Positions 46,101 through 57,613 of a stretch of DNA of 64,000 nucleotides are shown one piece after another. How positions within the stretch are numbered: the stretch's first letter is position 1; every line of letters starts with the position of its first letter. Position numbers and translations under genes: made by a program. The DNA is from Tomocerus qinae (lineage: Eukaryota > Arthropoda > Collembola > Entomobryomorpha > Tomoceridae): contig CM034547.1 of assembly GCA_020055645.1 (NCBI GenBank), positions 32,246,909 through 32,310,908 on the forward strand, written 5' to 3'. The notes under the pieces are model-generated. The model was not told the origin of the DNA. It did not search any database and saw nothing but the letters and a program-made list of their open reading frames with translations.

Positions 46101-47163
46101 TTGTTAATAATAATGCACACATTGCTTAATACAGGTTGGCCCTTCTGGAGGTGGAAAGACTTCAATTATTAGATTATTATTCCGATTTTATGATCCATCT
46201 TCTGGGGATATATTAATAGATGGCCAGAATATACAAAACGTTACACAGTTGTCTCTGAGAAAGACAATTGGCGTTGTGCCACAGGACACCGTTTTATTCA
46301 ATGATACAATAAAGTACAGTAGTATTTTAAACATCTTTCGGATTTTAATATATAGTATGTTTGCTGAGTGGTATGATGCAATTGTAACATTTTTTGTAGG
46401 CAAAATATTCTGTACGGCCGAATCGGGTCCGAAGACAATGAATTAATCGAAGCTGCTAAATGTGCATGTATTCATGAAAAGATTTGTACATTTCCAGATC
46501 GTTATGAGACCAAAGTTAGTATTAATAATTACAATTATTGTTTTTATATAATGTATACTCATCTAATACTCTTACAATCTAATTGTCATTAACTGCTTGT
46601 CTACATTATCAGTATCAGTATTGTCCTTAACTACATTACATTAACTTGTCCAAATCAAGGTCGGTGAGCGAGGACTGAAGTTAAGCGGGGGCGAAAAACA
46701 GCGAGTTGCTATTGCGAGAACTATATTAAAAAATCCTAACATAATATTATTAGATGAAGCTACTTCAGCTTTAGACACCCACACCGAACGTCAGATTCAA
46801 AGTTCCTTACAAATGCTATGTACAGACCGAACCTCCATTATTGTTGCACATCGATTATCTACTATTGTTCATGCAGATGAGATTTTGGTATTGAAAGACG
46901 GTTGTGTTGCTGAAAATGGAACGTAAGAAAACGACTAACTTTTGAATGATAGTAAATAAGTGATTATTTGGCTATGCATGAATATTTTTACGGAAGTACT
47001 AAAGTACTTTAATTTTGATGTACACGTTTAAATTATAATTAAAAAAAAATTTTTTTATCTTAGTCATGACCACCTTATTGCAAAAAATGGTGTGTATGCC
47101 AGTATGTGGAACGAACAGCTTAAGACTGATGGAAACACGGGAGCAAAAAGTGAAGAAGAATAA
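43109..47163 (+). CDS. ABCB6: ABCB6-like mitochondrial/heavy-metal-tolerance half ABC transporter
   Basis: Nine exons in consistent phase: 43109-43318, 43487-44111, 44406-44629, 44704-45323, 45403-45610, 46135-46313, 46400-46514, 46660-46922 and 47064-47163, giving 847 residues (human ABCB6 is about 842). An N-terminal five-helix domain with a glycosylation-type start precedes a six-helix ABC domain (SRWFQF...[18 protein letters not shown]-like [27 protein letters not shown]). The ATPase has Walker A as GPSGGGKTS split by intron 5 (a Thr replaces the usual first Ser), [11 protein letters not shown], signature [13 protein letters not shown], Walker [13 protein letters not shown] and the H-loop VAHRLST. 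ABCB6/HMT-1 proteins export porphyrins or thiol-metal complexes from organelles or the cell surface. The stop overlaps an AATAAA signal. Confidence 0.95.
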
Positions 47164-48533
47164 ATATGTAGAAAATGTCCGATCCGTAAGAATTATACTT
47201 GTTCCTAACTAAATTCCTGTAGTTGGTTGCAGTTTGGTGTAATAGCATTAGTATGAATTAGCAACGATATTTAAAGGAGAGTAAACACATATTATGCATC
47301 GAATACTATATAATATGACTACATTTGTTAGTACTTACTCTTACAAAGAACGTTAGCTCAATTGATTACTGTGTTTATCATGTTATATAGAAGTATAAAA
47401 TATGTTTGTGATATAATGTTACAATTTTCTGTAAAGGCTAGGTTAAAGTTACTAGTTTCTGTTTCTACTTAATTTTGAACTTGTAGTGCTGTTACATTTA
47501 TGAGTATATTATGCGTTGTTTATTGTTGTTTTAAATGATCGATCGTCTTTGTTAGTATAAGTCGATGAAATATTGGCATTATTTTATTCAAAGTTAGTTA
47601 GAAAAAATGATATTATTTTACAGCCAATAAACCAGTGTTATAATTATTTAGAACAGCAATTTATAGACAGGAGAAAATGATTCGCTATATTTTTCAAAAC
47701 ATAGTCCTAAAGTTCTAATTTTTATCCGAAACCCGGAATTTTCATGTTACCCTTCATATCAATGTGACGATAATATCATTATTCAACTAGATCACTAGTG
47801 CTTGTACTGCTATTTATTTATTAATGTCGGGAGATACTAATCACTAATGCTAATCCATAGCAGTGTTCACTTGTTTTTTGTAACATGCATTCCATACGTG
47901 CCTGTGCATTTCAACCCAAGCACAATGTTGGACCCTCGTGTAACGTTTTGGTCTAGGTAGGAAAATCTTAGAAGGCAGAAGGGGCTTAGCTCTGAAAGTA
48001 GGTACCCTACTAATGTTTAATTTCGAATTTGAAACCGCTATAACTGCAACACCGCACCTCGTCGGTCCTTCTAACTTACAGATATTGTCAATTTGGACAA
48101 GACGATTCTAATGATGTAAACATCATTGCGTTGCGGGGCATTGACATACATCAAAAATCGATTCGAAAATATAAGTAGGGAATTGCATGGTTAAGCTGAA
48201 GCCGCGCCAGATAGCCTCTCAGATTTAATTGTCCTCACAGCCCCTATTCAACCCAACAGAGTGCCAAGGTTATATCATACATGCAGATGCAACTGTCAAC
48301 TGGTTTAACTGTTGTAACTTACAACTTACTATCTTTTATTTATAGAATTCGTTTTTGAATGATCAGCTCTAGTCACTTGAATATTTACTTTTATTCACAT
48401 TTCGATTTCAACAGATACAATATTTAAGAATTATGGTCTTAATTCATAAGGGCTTTATCTTATCAAATTACTCTGTTTCCCATTCCCAATATAGGCATTT
48501 TGATTTTGGTCTGTGTAATAGAAATAATAGTCT
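47164..48533. other. intergenic, nothing recognised
   Basis: 3' flank of the ABCB6-like gene and AT-rich spacer. No ORF or repeat stands out. Confidence 0.45.
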
Positions 48534-49010
48534 TTAGGTGCTTTTGTTATTATTATTAGTTACAGCCACAAATATGTCCCTGTAAAACTTTTGAATGGAA
48601 TTATTGGTCTCAGTTCCAGACTGGGACGTTTTTGATAAACCACTGCAAGCAGGTCTCATTTCAGAATTACTTCTAATAAATTCCGGACATGATTGTGATT
48701 GAAAGGTTTTTGTCTTTGGAAATGCTTCCCTTTTAGTATAAGTAAATGAGGTGGACATCCAAATTTTTTCTAACGCATAAAATACTGTCTGTACACCGCA
48801 GGACAGTGAAGCCCATGTAATAAAAAATTTTAAGTATTGGAAAAGGGTCCACATAGTATTTTCCTCGCCCATGAATAATGCTAACATTATTAAGATTATT
48901 AAGGTTGATGTCAGGCACTTAACTACGAACTGACATTTTTCTAGAATTTCGCTGTCATGTCTTAGCATCAGGGATTCGTCCCATGACCGTGATGCAAATT
49001 TATATGCCAT
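48534..49010 (-). CDS. two-helix membrane protein A, function unknown
   Basis: Single-exon ORF of 158 residues. A hydrophilic N-terminus of about 28 residues precedes helix 1 (VVKCLTSTLIILIMLALFMG), a short loop (EENTMWTLFQY) and helix 2 (LKFFITWASLSCGVQTVFYAL). A Ser/Thr/Asn-rich tail of about 80 residues follows, ending NNNNKST. It has no cleavable signal peptide. The layout matches two neighbouring genes at 49995-50711 and 51692-52048, but sequence similarity among them is weak by eye. No family is recognised. Confidence 0.6.
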   Translation of the reverse strand: MAYKFASRSWDESLMLRHDSEILEKCQFVVKCLTSTLIILIMLALFMGEENTMWTLFQYLKFFITWASLSCGVQTVFYALEKIWMSTSFTYTKREAFPKTKTFQSQSCPEFIRSNSEMRPACSGLSKTSQSGTETNNSIQKFYRDIFVAVTNNNNKST

Positions 49011-49994
49011 TACAGTGCTCTGTGGTGAACAAGGAAATTGAGAAAGAAAGATATGATTTTATCAGTTTCAAGATTACAGATAGTATGATATCTATTTCAG
49101 TACCAGTTGCTATGATAAGGGAGATCACGGGAGATGATAACAGTTTCCAAAAGGGATTCATTCAAATACAAAATGAAAACCTCTAGGTACTTTGCCTAAA
49201 ATTGATTGTCTTCTACAACAGTGCTAAAAGTAGTATAGATAAGGAGTCAAAACGTCACAACAAAACATCTTGATTCATATAGGCACTATGTTTTATTAGC
49301 TCATTCTGCTTGTTCGTAATAAATTAATTCATATTATGCCACTGGTTTGGTATAGTAAGTAGTTTAGTAGATTTACTTACCCTATATACAAATTCTAAAT
49401 TAGTTTCATTGCAGTAAAACTAAATATTTTATAATGAAAATGAAACAAATGGTATCACACACCATACATACACCAATACATTGTACAAAACAGTGCAGTG
49501 ATAGATAACATAATTAATACAACAGTACAACTTATACAGTCGATTGGGGTAATGCAATATGCAATACAATAGTATGTTGATTTTTTGTAACATCTCCAAA
49601 TAGTCCGTTTCATACTTTTATACAGATGTAAACTGAAAGATATGAATGATGAAAGAAGGTACCCGCAATCGAGATAACAAAATGCTGATATTATAGATTA
49701 TCTACGCGATAAAACTTGATGTACGAGTTCGTTAAGATTAAATTGTGCAAAAACACATTTCGTATTGATACATATATTTTGAGACACGTATAATTTTAAT
49801 TTTTTGGAACAGTTATTTCAAAAGGGAATCAATTTAGGTAGAGGAGTTGGAGACTAGGAGTACCAAAGCTACATTTGGAAAGTAAAGTAACTCCAATTGA
49901 CTGTACCGGCACATACGCACAACACATTACAAGCACCGAATTATTTTTTACAAAAGTAGATTAATTGCTACAAATATGATCATAAAGGGAAAAT
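49011..49994. other. intergenic, nothing recognised
   Basis: AT-rich spacer between two minus-strand genes of the two-helix type. Confidence 0.4.
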
Positions 49995-50711
49995 TTAGGA
50001 TTTCATAGCATACGTTGACTCGTCATCTTTTATGTTAGATATCCCAGAGAAAATGATATTCACTTCGCTTTGAGGAGAATTTATAGATCCCCATTCTGTT
50101 TCTTGAGCGTAATTTTTGTTGACATCAATCGGAGCAACCTTAAGTGCACCTTTTTTATTAGAGTTTGCACTATTTCCTTCATCCGTAATCATTGGATTCA
50201 GAAACGATTCCAGATCCAGGGTTCGGGCTGTTGCTTGGCTCAAGTCTTTTTTTGGGAGTGAATCGTCATCGGTCTTAACAGTTTGAACTAAAGAAATGAC
50301 CTTTGTAGATACTTTCCGAACAGGTATCGATTGCTTTTCTTCAGGTAGGAAAGAAACTTCCGGCTTTTTGCGATGATTCAAATTGTCTTCAGGGGCTATT
50401 ACATCTGTTTGATCTACTACAGGGTTTTCCTGCGTGTTGGTTCCAGGTTCTTCGGTAATAGCAGTAACTACCACTGTTCTATTTTCATGGTTGCTTCCTC
50501 CTATGTTGTTCCTCCATTCTCGTATGTAATGCTCAGAAAGAAGACCGATAGCGAGTGCAACCCCCCAAAGGTAGAGAAATATACGGGGATTTGTGATCAG
50601 CCAGAATAGCAGTTTCATGACGCCCAAACCAGCCACTGGTACTAATGTCACCAAAACAGCTTTGACACCAAATGAAATCCCACGAAACCCATTATTGCTA
50701 ACCTCCGACAT
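49995..50711 (-). CDS. two-helix membrane protein B, function unknown
   Basis: Single-exon ORF of 238 residues starting MSEVSNNGFRG. Helix 1 is at about 15-38 (GVKAVLVTLVPVAGLGVMKL) and helix 2 at about 44-60 (FLYLWGVALAIGLLSEHY). A long hydrophilic tail of about 175 residues, rich in Asp/Glu/Lys/Thr/Ser, contains RKKPEVSFLPEEKQS and probably many phosphorylation-type sites. It likely lies on a membrane with a cytosolic tail. No family is recognised. The plus-strand ORFs inside it (50070-50261, 50373-50609, 50593-50778) are shadows. Confidence 0.68.
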   Translation of the reverse strand: MSEVSNNGFRGISFGVKAVLVTLVPVAGLGVMKLLFWLITNPRIFLYLWGVALAIGLLSEHYIREWRNNIGGSNHENRTVVVTAITEEPGTNTQENPVVDQTDVIAPEDNLNHRKKPEVSFLPEEKQSIPVRKVSTKVISLVQTVKTDDDSLPKKDLSQATARTLDLESFLNPMITDEGNSANSNKKGALKVAPIDVNKNYAQETEWGSINSPQSEVNIIFSGISNIKDDESTYAMKS

Positions 50712-51005
50712 TTTTGAAGATTATAGTTTTTATCTGAAAACTTGGACTGAAATTGAATTGTCAGCAATTTTCTTTTGACCATAAAAACTACTAATAAAAT
50801 TATTATTATAAACCTGCATAAACTTCACCTTTTAAATTCCAAGTAGTCATGGAAAGTAAAGGATGACTTTCTGAAAGGAGACTTTTATCTTTGCTTCCCT
50901 GTGTTTCTTTTATAATAATAAACCATATCAAATACATGTAAAAAAGCGGTGGATATAGTGATGTTTTCGGACGTTACATAACGTTTTGCGATGTATTTTC
51001 CTAAG
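50712..51005. other. intergenic, nothing recognised
   Basis: Short spacer between two-helix protein B and the MITE at 51014. Nothing seen. Confidence 0.4.
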
Positions 51006-51253
51006 GGCTATATCAGGGTGACTCGAACGTTATAGGGTGAAGACAATAGGATGTTTTGCTCTTTTTCTGCAGCCAGTTTAGATTGGAAAACTGGATGCAG
51101 GCCAAGGGGGGATCAGTGGCTGTATCCATGACCACGGGATTTTTCACAGCTAAAAGTCAACTGAATGCACCCAAACCTCAAACTGGCTGCAGAAAGAGAG
51201 CAAAACATTCTACTGTCTTCACCCTATAACGTTCGAGTCACCCTGGGCTATAT
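51006..51253. mobile_element. 232-bp MITE with about 65-bp TIRs and 8-bp TSD
   Basis: The element is 51014-51245, beginning CAGGGTGACTCGAACG and ending CGTTCGAGTCACCCTG. The inverted arms extend about 65 bp each with few mismatches (51014-51079 and 51180-51245). An exact 8-bp target duplication, GGCTATAT, lies at 51006-51013 and 51246-51253. CAGGG ends with an 8-bp duplication point to the hAT superfamily. The core of about 100 bp is non-coding. Confidence 0.92.
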
Positions 51254-51448
51254 TATTATGAACCTCGTCTCAGATTCTGAGGGCTCCTCAAGATTCGTTT
51301 TAAAATTAATTGCTGATTGGTCCTCACCATGGTAATCGAGAACTTGAGTAGCCCTCGGAATCTGAGACGAACAAATAACCATTCAAACAAGCTATTGCAT
51401 ATGACATTCTACAACATAGAAAACTAAGAAAGCTACTACTTTGAAAGT

Positions 51449-51516
51449 TATCGTGTTTAACTGACAGAGAGACAGACAGATCTGGCATTCCTATAAAGCA
51501 GTTCCGCTACTTAATA
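51449..51516 (+). repeat. interspersed repeat with (GACA)n core, copy B
   Basis: GTTATCGTGTTTAACTGACA, then a GACAGACAG tract, CTGGCATTCCTATAAAGCA and GTTCCGCTACTTAA. It matches the minus strand of 15735-15810 block by block. Confidence 0.75.
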
Positions 51517-51691
51517 GAGTGAGCTGGAGTGGAGTGAGCTTATACTTCCATGGTTATGCTGTGGAATTGTGTGTGAATGTAGTAGGATAGTAAACTGGAT
51601 GGGCAGTAAAATATTGTGGAATAAAAATTAATAGATAGCTATAGAAAGCATACGATTTCTGCTTGCCGAAACAATTAAGGCTTAGATCTCG

Positions 51692-52048
51692 ATGGCAGAC
51701 CACAATGACAACTTCTCTAGTCGGATTCCATTTAGTTTTCCATCATTGGAGAACATGTTCCGCAGACGTCAATGCACGTCGAACCTTTGGCTGCTCGGTC
51801 AAATATCTTTAATGATGTCCTTGAGCCCTTTCGTTTTGCTAGGAGTATGGACTGCGTTTAGCTCTCTGCTTTGCAACTTTGACACGTTTATGTGGATGTG
51901 GTTCCTTTTCTTTGTCTTCTTTATTTGCATGGTGAAGATCTTGGAAAACTATCACAGCCAAGACAATTCGTCAAGACGGCCAAGAGGTGCTTCTAATGGA
52001 CCCACTACACCTATCCGTGAAAATGTTAGAGAAGAAAGACAAACTTAA
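51692..52048 (+). CDS. two-helix membrane protein C, function unknown
   Basis: Single-exon ORF of 118 residues starting MADHNDNFSSR. A 28-residue hydrophilic N-terminus with FRRRQC precedes helix 1 (LWLLGQISLMMSLSPFVLLGV), a short loop, and an aromatic-rich helix 2 (FMWMWFLFFVFFICMVKIL). A basic/polar tail (SSRRPRGASNGPTTP) ends the protein. The basic tract before helix 1 places the N-terminus in the cytosol. It has the same order of parts as the two genes at 48534-49010 and 49995-50711 but lies on the plus strand. No family is recognised. Confidence 0.62.
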   Translation: MADHNDNFSSRIPFSFPSLENMFRRRQCTSNLWLLGQISLMMSLSPFVLLGVWTAFSSLLCNFDTFMWMWFLFFVFFICMVKILENYHSQDNSSRRPRGASNGPTTPIRENVREERQT

Positions 52049-52902
52049 GAACCGTCAGGAAAATCAGCTCGCGTAAAAAATGTGCTATGAATATTCAAAA
52101 TTGAACATCATCATGTCACTTTGAAAGGATGATCCAAAAGATATTTATTCAGTGCCAAAATATTGTAACACTATTACGATTAAATACACACCATTATTAT
52201 ACAAGTTAACAGAATTCAATATTAAGTTTACTTCAATCAAATGTACCTAACACATTTAAGTTCGAATGTTTTCTATATATTATACACTTAAATTACAAAT
52301 TACATTAGTATTTAGGCAGAATATCTGACGCTCCTTTCACACTAAACTTTGTAGATATTGTACTATTGATATCAATAAATTGATTAGTATACCCTCATAA
52401 TCTTCCTTGGTACTAATGCCCAAACGTATCAAAACCTTATACAAAGCTTATAAGCTAAACTACGATAATATTCAGTCAGTGCCCAGCATAGCAGCATGAT
52501 ATTATTAATATTATTTACTGCCCTACATGTAAATGATCATTACGAATAATCTTTATTCTGCTGAATTTTACAGTATTACACCATGGCTTTGGCTGAGGCT
52601 AAACTAACTTCAACCTTAATCTTATACTTCAATGAATTTTAAATGGTACTACTAAAATAAATCTAAGATGTACTTAAGGTAGCTTACACATATCTCATTT
52701 AATTATATGATTTTACAGTTTTTATGCTTCTAATTATTGTTACATCGTGGTTACATCATTCATTTTACATATGATTTCTGTCTATCTGTACAATTTCACG
52801 ATTCAAAATATTCGACTTCCACAGACACAAAATATAGGCTTTCCCTCTGGTTTGGCAGTGAATGGAACGAGCTTTAGAAAAAAATTGTTAACGTTCATGT
52901 TC
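52049..52902. other. intergenic, nothing recognised
   Basis: AT-rich spacer between convergent genes. The plus ORF at 52747-53121 overlaps the last two exons of the minus-strand HURP-like gene and is a shadow. Confidence 0.5.
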
Positions 52903-55900
52903 TTAATGGTTAGTATTCATATCAATGTCTTCCACAGGTTCGCCGTTTTGAGTGACACCAATCTGTATTATAAAAAATTAGTTGAAATCGAATTAGTAAA
53001 ACTACCAATTATGGAATCAAATCATTATCGACAAATAGACAGACTTTCGGTGAATATTAGCATACCTTACAAATTGAACCCATTGACTTTCGGACCGACA
53101 GCATCCGTAACGATACATTAGTCGAACTAGTGCGCCGAGATGGTGTATTAGGACTGTCTATATATGCGAAAGAAATAAACGTATTAGTCAGTTATTGCTA
53201 GCGTTTTTAAGGTATTTATCTACTACAAGCATGATGACTGACAGGGATAGGAAGAATATGGTAGTGTTTTAGTGTTTCATTTTAGAAGAGAAAAAGTTTG
53301 ACTAGTAAGCCGAATGGTTGAATTGGCTAATCGCCAAAATGGTTACAATGTTAACTAAAATTTTATAATTTCATGAACAGTGTCCGGTCGGTCACTGAAA
53401 ATTGTTCATGAGATTATTTTCTCCAAAACAACACACCATTAATAAAACTTATAATAAATTCACATTAACAAAACATACCTTTTAAAATGGAAAGTCTAGT
53501 TGCCATCCTGGGAGCCGATGTAAGTTTCACTGGACTGTTGACTGCAAAGAAGCCTCCTTCAAACTTTTTTTCAGGAGTTTTGGTTTTGCCATTGCCATTT
53601 TTCTCTATTTCCGAAGGTGGTTCTCCATTTCCATTAGGCTGCCGTTTTTCTGAACAATTTTTAATTCATCATGCATATATTTATTTATTATCCCAACCAC
53701 GGATCATTGTATATTTGATGGAAAAAATATACAGATCCAAACTTACAAATAATTATAGGGAAAAGAATGTAATTGGGAACTATTAAACTAAAAAAATATT
53801 GCAAGGTAATTTGGCATTAATAGTATTTCAAAGTATATATACCTATAAATAATATTTGTAACAAAACGGAGACTTACTAGCTAGAAAATCACGAATTCCT
53901 TTAGATGCTTGAACTGGTTTTCGTTTACACTCCAATGGTAATCTGTTTTCGGATTTTTGCGAAAGTACTGATTTGTTTGTTTGCTTAGTTGAAACAGGAT
54001 GTACTTCTTTGACCCATCCATTCAGTTGTAATTTCCTTAGGTTCGCAAATTGTGCTTTTACAGCATCTACCTATAAAGATATTTATACAAACAACTTAAT
54101 AATAATATATGAGCATAATAACACTAGGCCAAAGTCGTTATATATGTCGCAGTTAAAGTCTTTAACTTTGACTTAAAGATGACATGTCGGATGGTGTGAA
54201 AAAACTAGTCAACAGTGACATTCAAAATTTTAAATATATTTAAAGCTGTCAAAACTATTCAATATATGGTCAAGTAAGATAGTTGTCAGATGTATTTAAG
54301 GCGAATAATTTAATAAATAAATTCTTGATGTACTAAATTACCACACTAAATTAAAAACTAGAAGTGAACATAAGGGCCTATACCTGATTCCTTTTGAAAT
54401 AGTAAGACATTGTCAGTTGGAAGAATTTTTCCAAGATTTGTGACTAGTTTGTTTTCACCAAGAACGTATTAGGGGGCTTTAAAATCCAAGAAAAAAAGAA
54501 ATTCTTTTCTCGGAGTAGCAAAAATTTTGCTATTATTTTTTAGGCCATTTCTAACTCATTTGCGTCAAAAAATGCCAAAAATATAAACATTTAGCCCTCC
54601 TTCTAGAAATTCAGTTCTGTATACGTGCTTGGTGTACACATCATCCGGCATGTCCACTTTACCTGCGACATAATATAAACTGATGTTAAGATTAACATAC
54701 CTGTATGGCAGCTACATCCCACCATCCTTGTAAATCACATGGTAAAATTGGGCCGGGGTCCATTTCATGGCATAAATAAGAGTACAGTAACTGGCCAAAC
54801 TGAGGTAACTTGGAATCAAGAATCAAATTGGCCTGACCTATAGAACATATTATATCTTCACGAATATCTTCAGGAATATCTGGCCATTCAACGACAGTTT
54901 TCCATTCATCTGAATGTCTTCGCAGATCTTTGCATGCTTCTGAAAATGTTGAGCTGTATCAATACAAAAACCCACGTACTGTAAAACAATGCACGTAATT
55001 TTTCCACTAATATATACATTTTTTTAAAATTACTTACTTAAACTCGATATAAACTTTATCAATTGCCTTCGGTTTGAGTTTTTTTGGTGCATTTAATGGA
55101 GCGACCACTTGCACAGGTTTTAATTGTGGTTCTTTTTCGATATTTAAAGGAAGTGATTCAGAGTTTTCAGTGTCTTTTTTGTCCTTAGTTACCTTATTTG
55201 GTAGATGAACTTTATTCTTATTGTTAATAGTCAAAGATTGCATTTTGTTAATAGGAGCCACTATTGGTGGGACATTGGGGTTTGTTCCTGTCTTTGCTTT
55301 GCTCATAGCTCTTGTCACTCGCATAGAAGGTCCAGCATTGTTAGCATTTCCAACCTGAGGAACAATATTGAATCCACCCGTGTGGGCTGACGCGGGCTTT
55401 GACGTGGAATTCCCAAATCGAAATTTATTTGAGTTGGAGTCCAGTACGGGCCCCTTTTCAAGAACTGCCGGTTTATTTGTTTGAACTGGACCCCCCTGGA
55501 TCATAACATAAACACATTTCAATTATACATGGTAAGATTAGCAAGGCATTGATTTAAAGATATGATCCGAAGACAATTTGTAACAATCAACTTTTAACAT
55601 TAAAACACAAAATATTGCTTACCTTAAACGGAGGCTTTGAAGCCGCCTTCTTGTTGGCTAATGCTACCGCTGCCTCCTTTTCTTTTTTCCATCTCAACAA
55701 TTGCTCCTTTCGAGATTCTTTAACTATTTGTCCACGAATTACACCACGTTCAGCAACGTCATTTCCATTGGAATTGGAATACATTGCCTTATCCTGAGTA
55801 GCTGGCATTGGTTCACACCTACGTTTCTCCATAAGAATCTGGCTTCGCTTATTCTTTATACTTTCTTGAAATAGCGACATGCGATCGGTCCGTCTACTGG

Positions 55901-57613
55901 AGGAATCCTGGAAGAACTTTATATTTTGTTTCTTATGAAGCGTAGCGAAATCTACTTTTTTAGGCCTTGCTCCCCCTTCCCTACATTACAGGTTGTTAAA
56001 ATGTAAAAAGTGTATAATATTATGCTGTGTGTATATGTATGAGCTATAAGATCGGTTAGTTTATATTTTTGTCATAAATAGTACTAAATAATATTATGTC
56101 ATGACTGACAAATAAATACGAAATGTCATGCCATGGTTGCCCACGAAAACTGAAAATGTATTTTTTTTAAATAATCACAAAATCACAATCGCGTCAAAAA
56201 TCAAAAAAAAATGTTATCCACAAGTCCACAATAGATGATGATCATTTGATCATAAGCGGTTTTGCTTCTTTCTGTAGTGATTTGACTTTGACGTTTGAGG
56301 GTAGGGTTCACGTGCAGTGAAGGTATTTAGGTAATGTTTAGTCAGGTCATGGCTACGGTTAGTATACTCTGGCTTTATGACGTCATAGTTCAGGCACTTT
56401 TACATGGTGCAGTTCCGCAATGGGCAATACCAAGGTTTGTTGGGAGGCATAGTACTGGTCTACACCAACCTTTCCGATCCAACTATCAACTAACCATAGC
56501 ATTCAATTTTGCTATCGAAGTCTTCAAACTGGCTGCAGAAAGAAACAAAACCGCTGTCCCCCTCCAAACTATGGTATTGGTAGGAGGAGACTCTAAGTAT
56601 GTTAAATCGCCTATTATACTATGGCGTACAATTAAAACTTGAGAAGGAAAATGATTAAAAAATTACCGGCTGAATTTAGGCAGCGGTACTTTGTTGCCAC
56701 TGTCTCCGCTGTTGCCGTTGGGGGGTATTGGGGGTTAGCGGCAACAGCATAACAGCGGCAACAGTGGCGACACGCAAAAACCACTGGCGGCAACAGCGGC
56801 GACACGCAAAAACCACTAGCGGCGACACGCAAAAACCGGTTGGGTTGCTGCAAACGGGACGCAGTAAACAAAAATTTTCTAAGATTTTTCCCAATGGAAA
56901 ATCATACCCAAATTTTTCTAAGTTCTTTTCCCAATGTAAGAATGATGAATTTAGTCTTCAGTTTATAATCACTTTTTAAGCCACCCGTCAACATTTTTGC
57001 CTTTTTTCTAACCTAACCTAATAAAAATGAATATAATAAATGTTTGGTTGTTTTCTATTTTATTAGGTTAGGTCAAAAAAGAGGCAAATAGTGACAATGT
57101 TTTGAAAATACTTAGAAATTTGTTGCCTGATTTTTGCATTGGGAAAAAACTTAGAAAATTTTTGGTTACTGTGTCCCGTTTGCAGCAACCCAACCGCAAA
57201 AACTACTAGCGGCAACAGAGGAAATCAGATTAATGTGTCTCTGTTGCCGCCAGTGGTCCTAGCTGTGTCACCGCTGTTGCCGCTATTATGCTGTTGCCGC
57301 TAACCCCCCTTACCCCCCACCGGCAACAGCGGAGACAGTGGCAACAAAGTACCGCTGCCTAAATTTAGCCAAATTACCCAGGAATACTTCCAAGACAAAA
57401 TCATAAATGAACAAAATTAAATGTCAAAGAAACATAAACAAAGAAAGTAACATTAGAAATTACAACTAACTTTTCAAAGTTGGGTTGCGAAATATCTGCC
57501 TCTTCTTCCTTTACTCGACTAAGACCATCAGTTCCATTTAGCTCCGCTAATTTTGCTTCATAAATGGGTTGAAATCTTCCAAAAATTCTTGGAGAAAAAG
57601 GACGATATGTCAT
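52903..57613 (-). CDS. DLGAP5/HURP/Mars-like spindle-associated protein
   Basis: Eight exons join in consistent phase: 57613-57471, 55980-55623, 55495-55038, 54953-54701, 54070-53878, 53649-53479, 53157-53066 and 52962-52903, about 575 residues. The N-terminal part is basic: FATLHKKQNIKFFQDSSSRR, then QILMEKRR and a Lys/Glu helix (KEQLLRWKKEKEAAVALANK). A disordered middle follows. Exons 4-5 form the GKAP domain: CKDLRRHSDEWKTVVEW, IGQANLILDSKLPQFGQLLY, CDLQGWWDVAAIQ/VDAVKAQF and LNGWVKE. Later FEGGFFAVNSPVKLTSAPR resembles the motif after GKAP in HURP. HURP/Mars binds kinetochore-fibre and spindle microtubules and acts in mitosis. Intron 1 (1.5 kb) contains a 703-bp foldback transposon. The exon 8 stop is TAA at 52903-52905. 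Confidence 0.85.
56254..56556. repeat. possible diverged MITE in intron 1 of the HURP-like gene
   Basis: Arms AGCGGTTTTGCTTCTTTCTG (about 56257) and, inverted, AGCGGTTTTGTTTCTTTCTG (about 56537-56556) face each other across about 300 bp. The right arm continues into CTGCAGCCAGTTT, shared with the inner TIR of the 232-bp MITE at 51014. I found no convincing target duplication. It may be an old relative of that MITE. Confidence 0.4.
56660..57378. mobile_element. 703-bp foldback transposon (long TIRs) with 8-bp TSD
   Basis: The element is 56668-57370. Its left end reads GGCTGAATTTAGGCAGCGGT; its right end is the inverse with one mismatch near the tip. The arms run about 250-300 bp inward with increasing differences and carry GC-rich CGGCAACAG units repeated in both. 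The centre (about 56940-57110) is AT-rich and itself partly symmetric. An exact 8-bp target duplication, AAATTACC, is at 56660-56667 and 57371-57378. It is non-coding. It lies in intron 1 of the HURP-like gene. The short ORFs within it (56632-56894) are shadows of the repeats. Confidence 0.9.

Noticed and set aside
52747..53121. Plus ORF of 124 codons
   Set aside because: It is antisense to exons 7 and 8 of the HURP-like gene, which join in phase and end that gene cleanly.
56632..56979. Three overlapping ORFs rich in Cys, Val and Arg
   Set aside because: They arise from GC-rich CGGCAACAG repeats of the foldback element.
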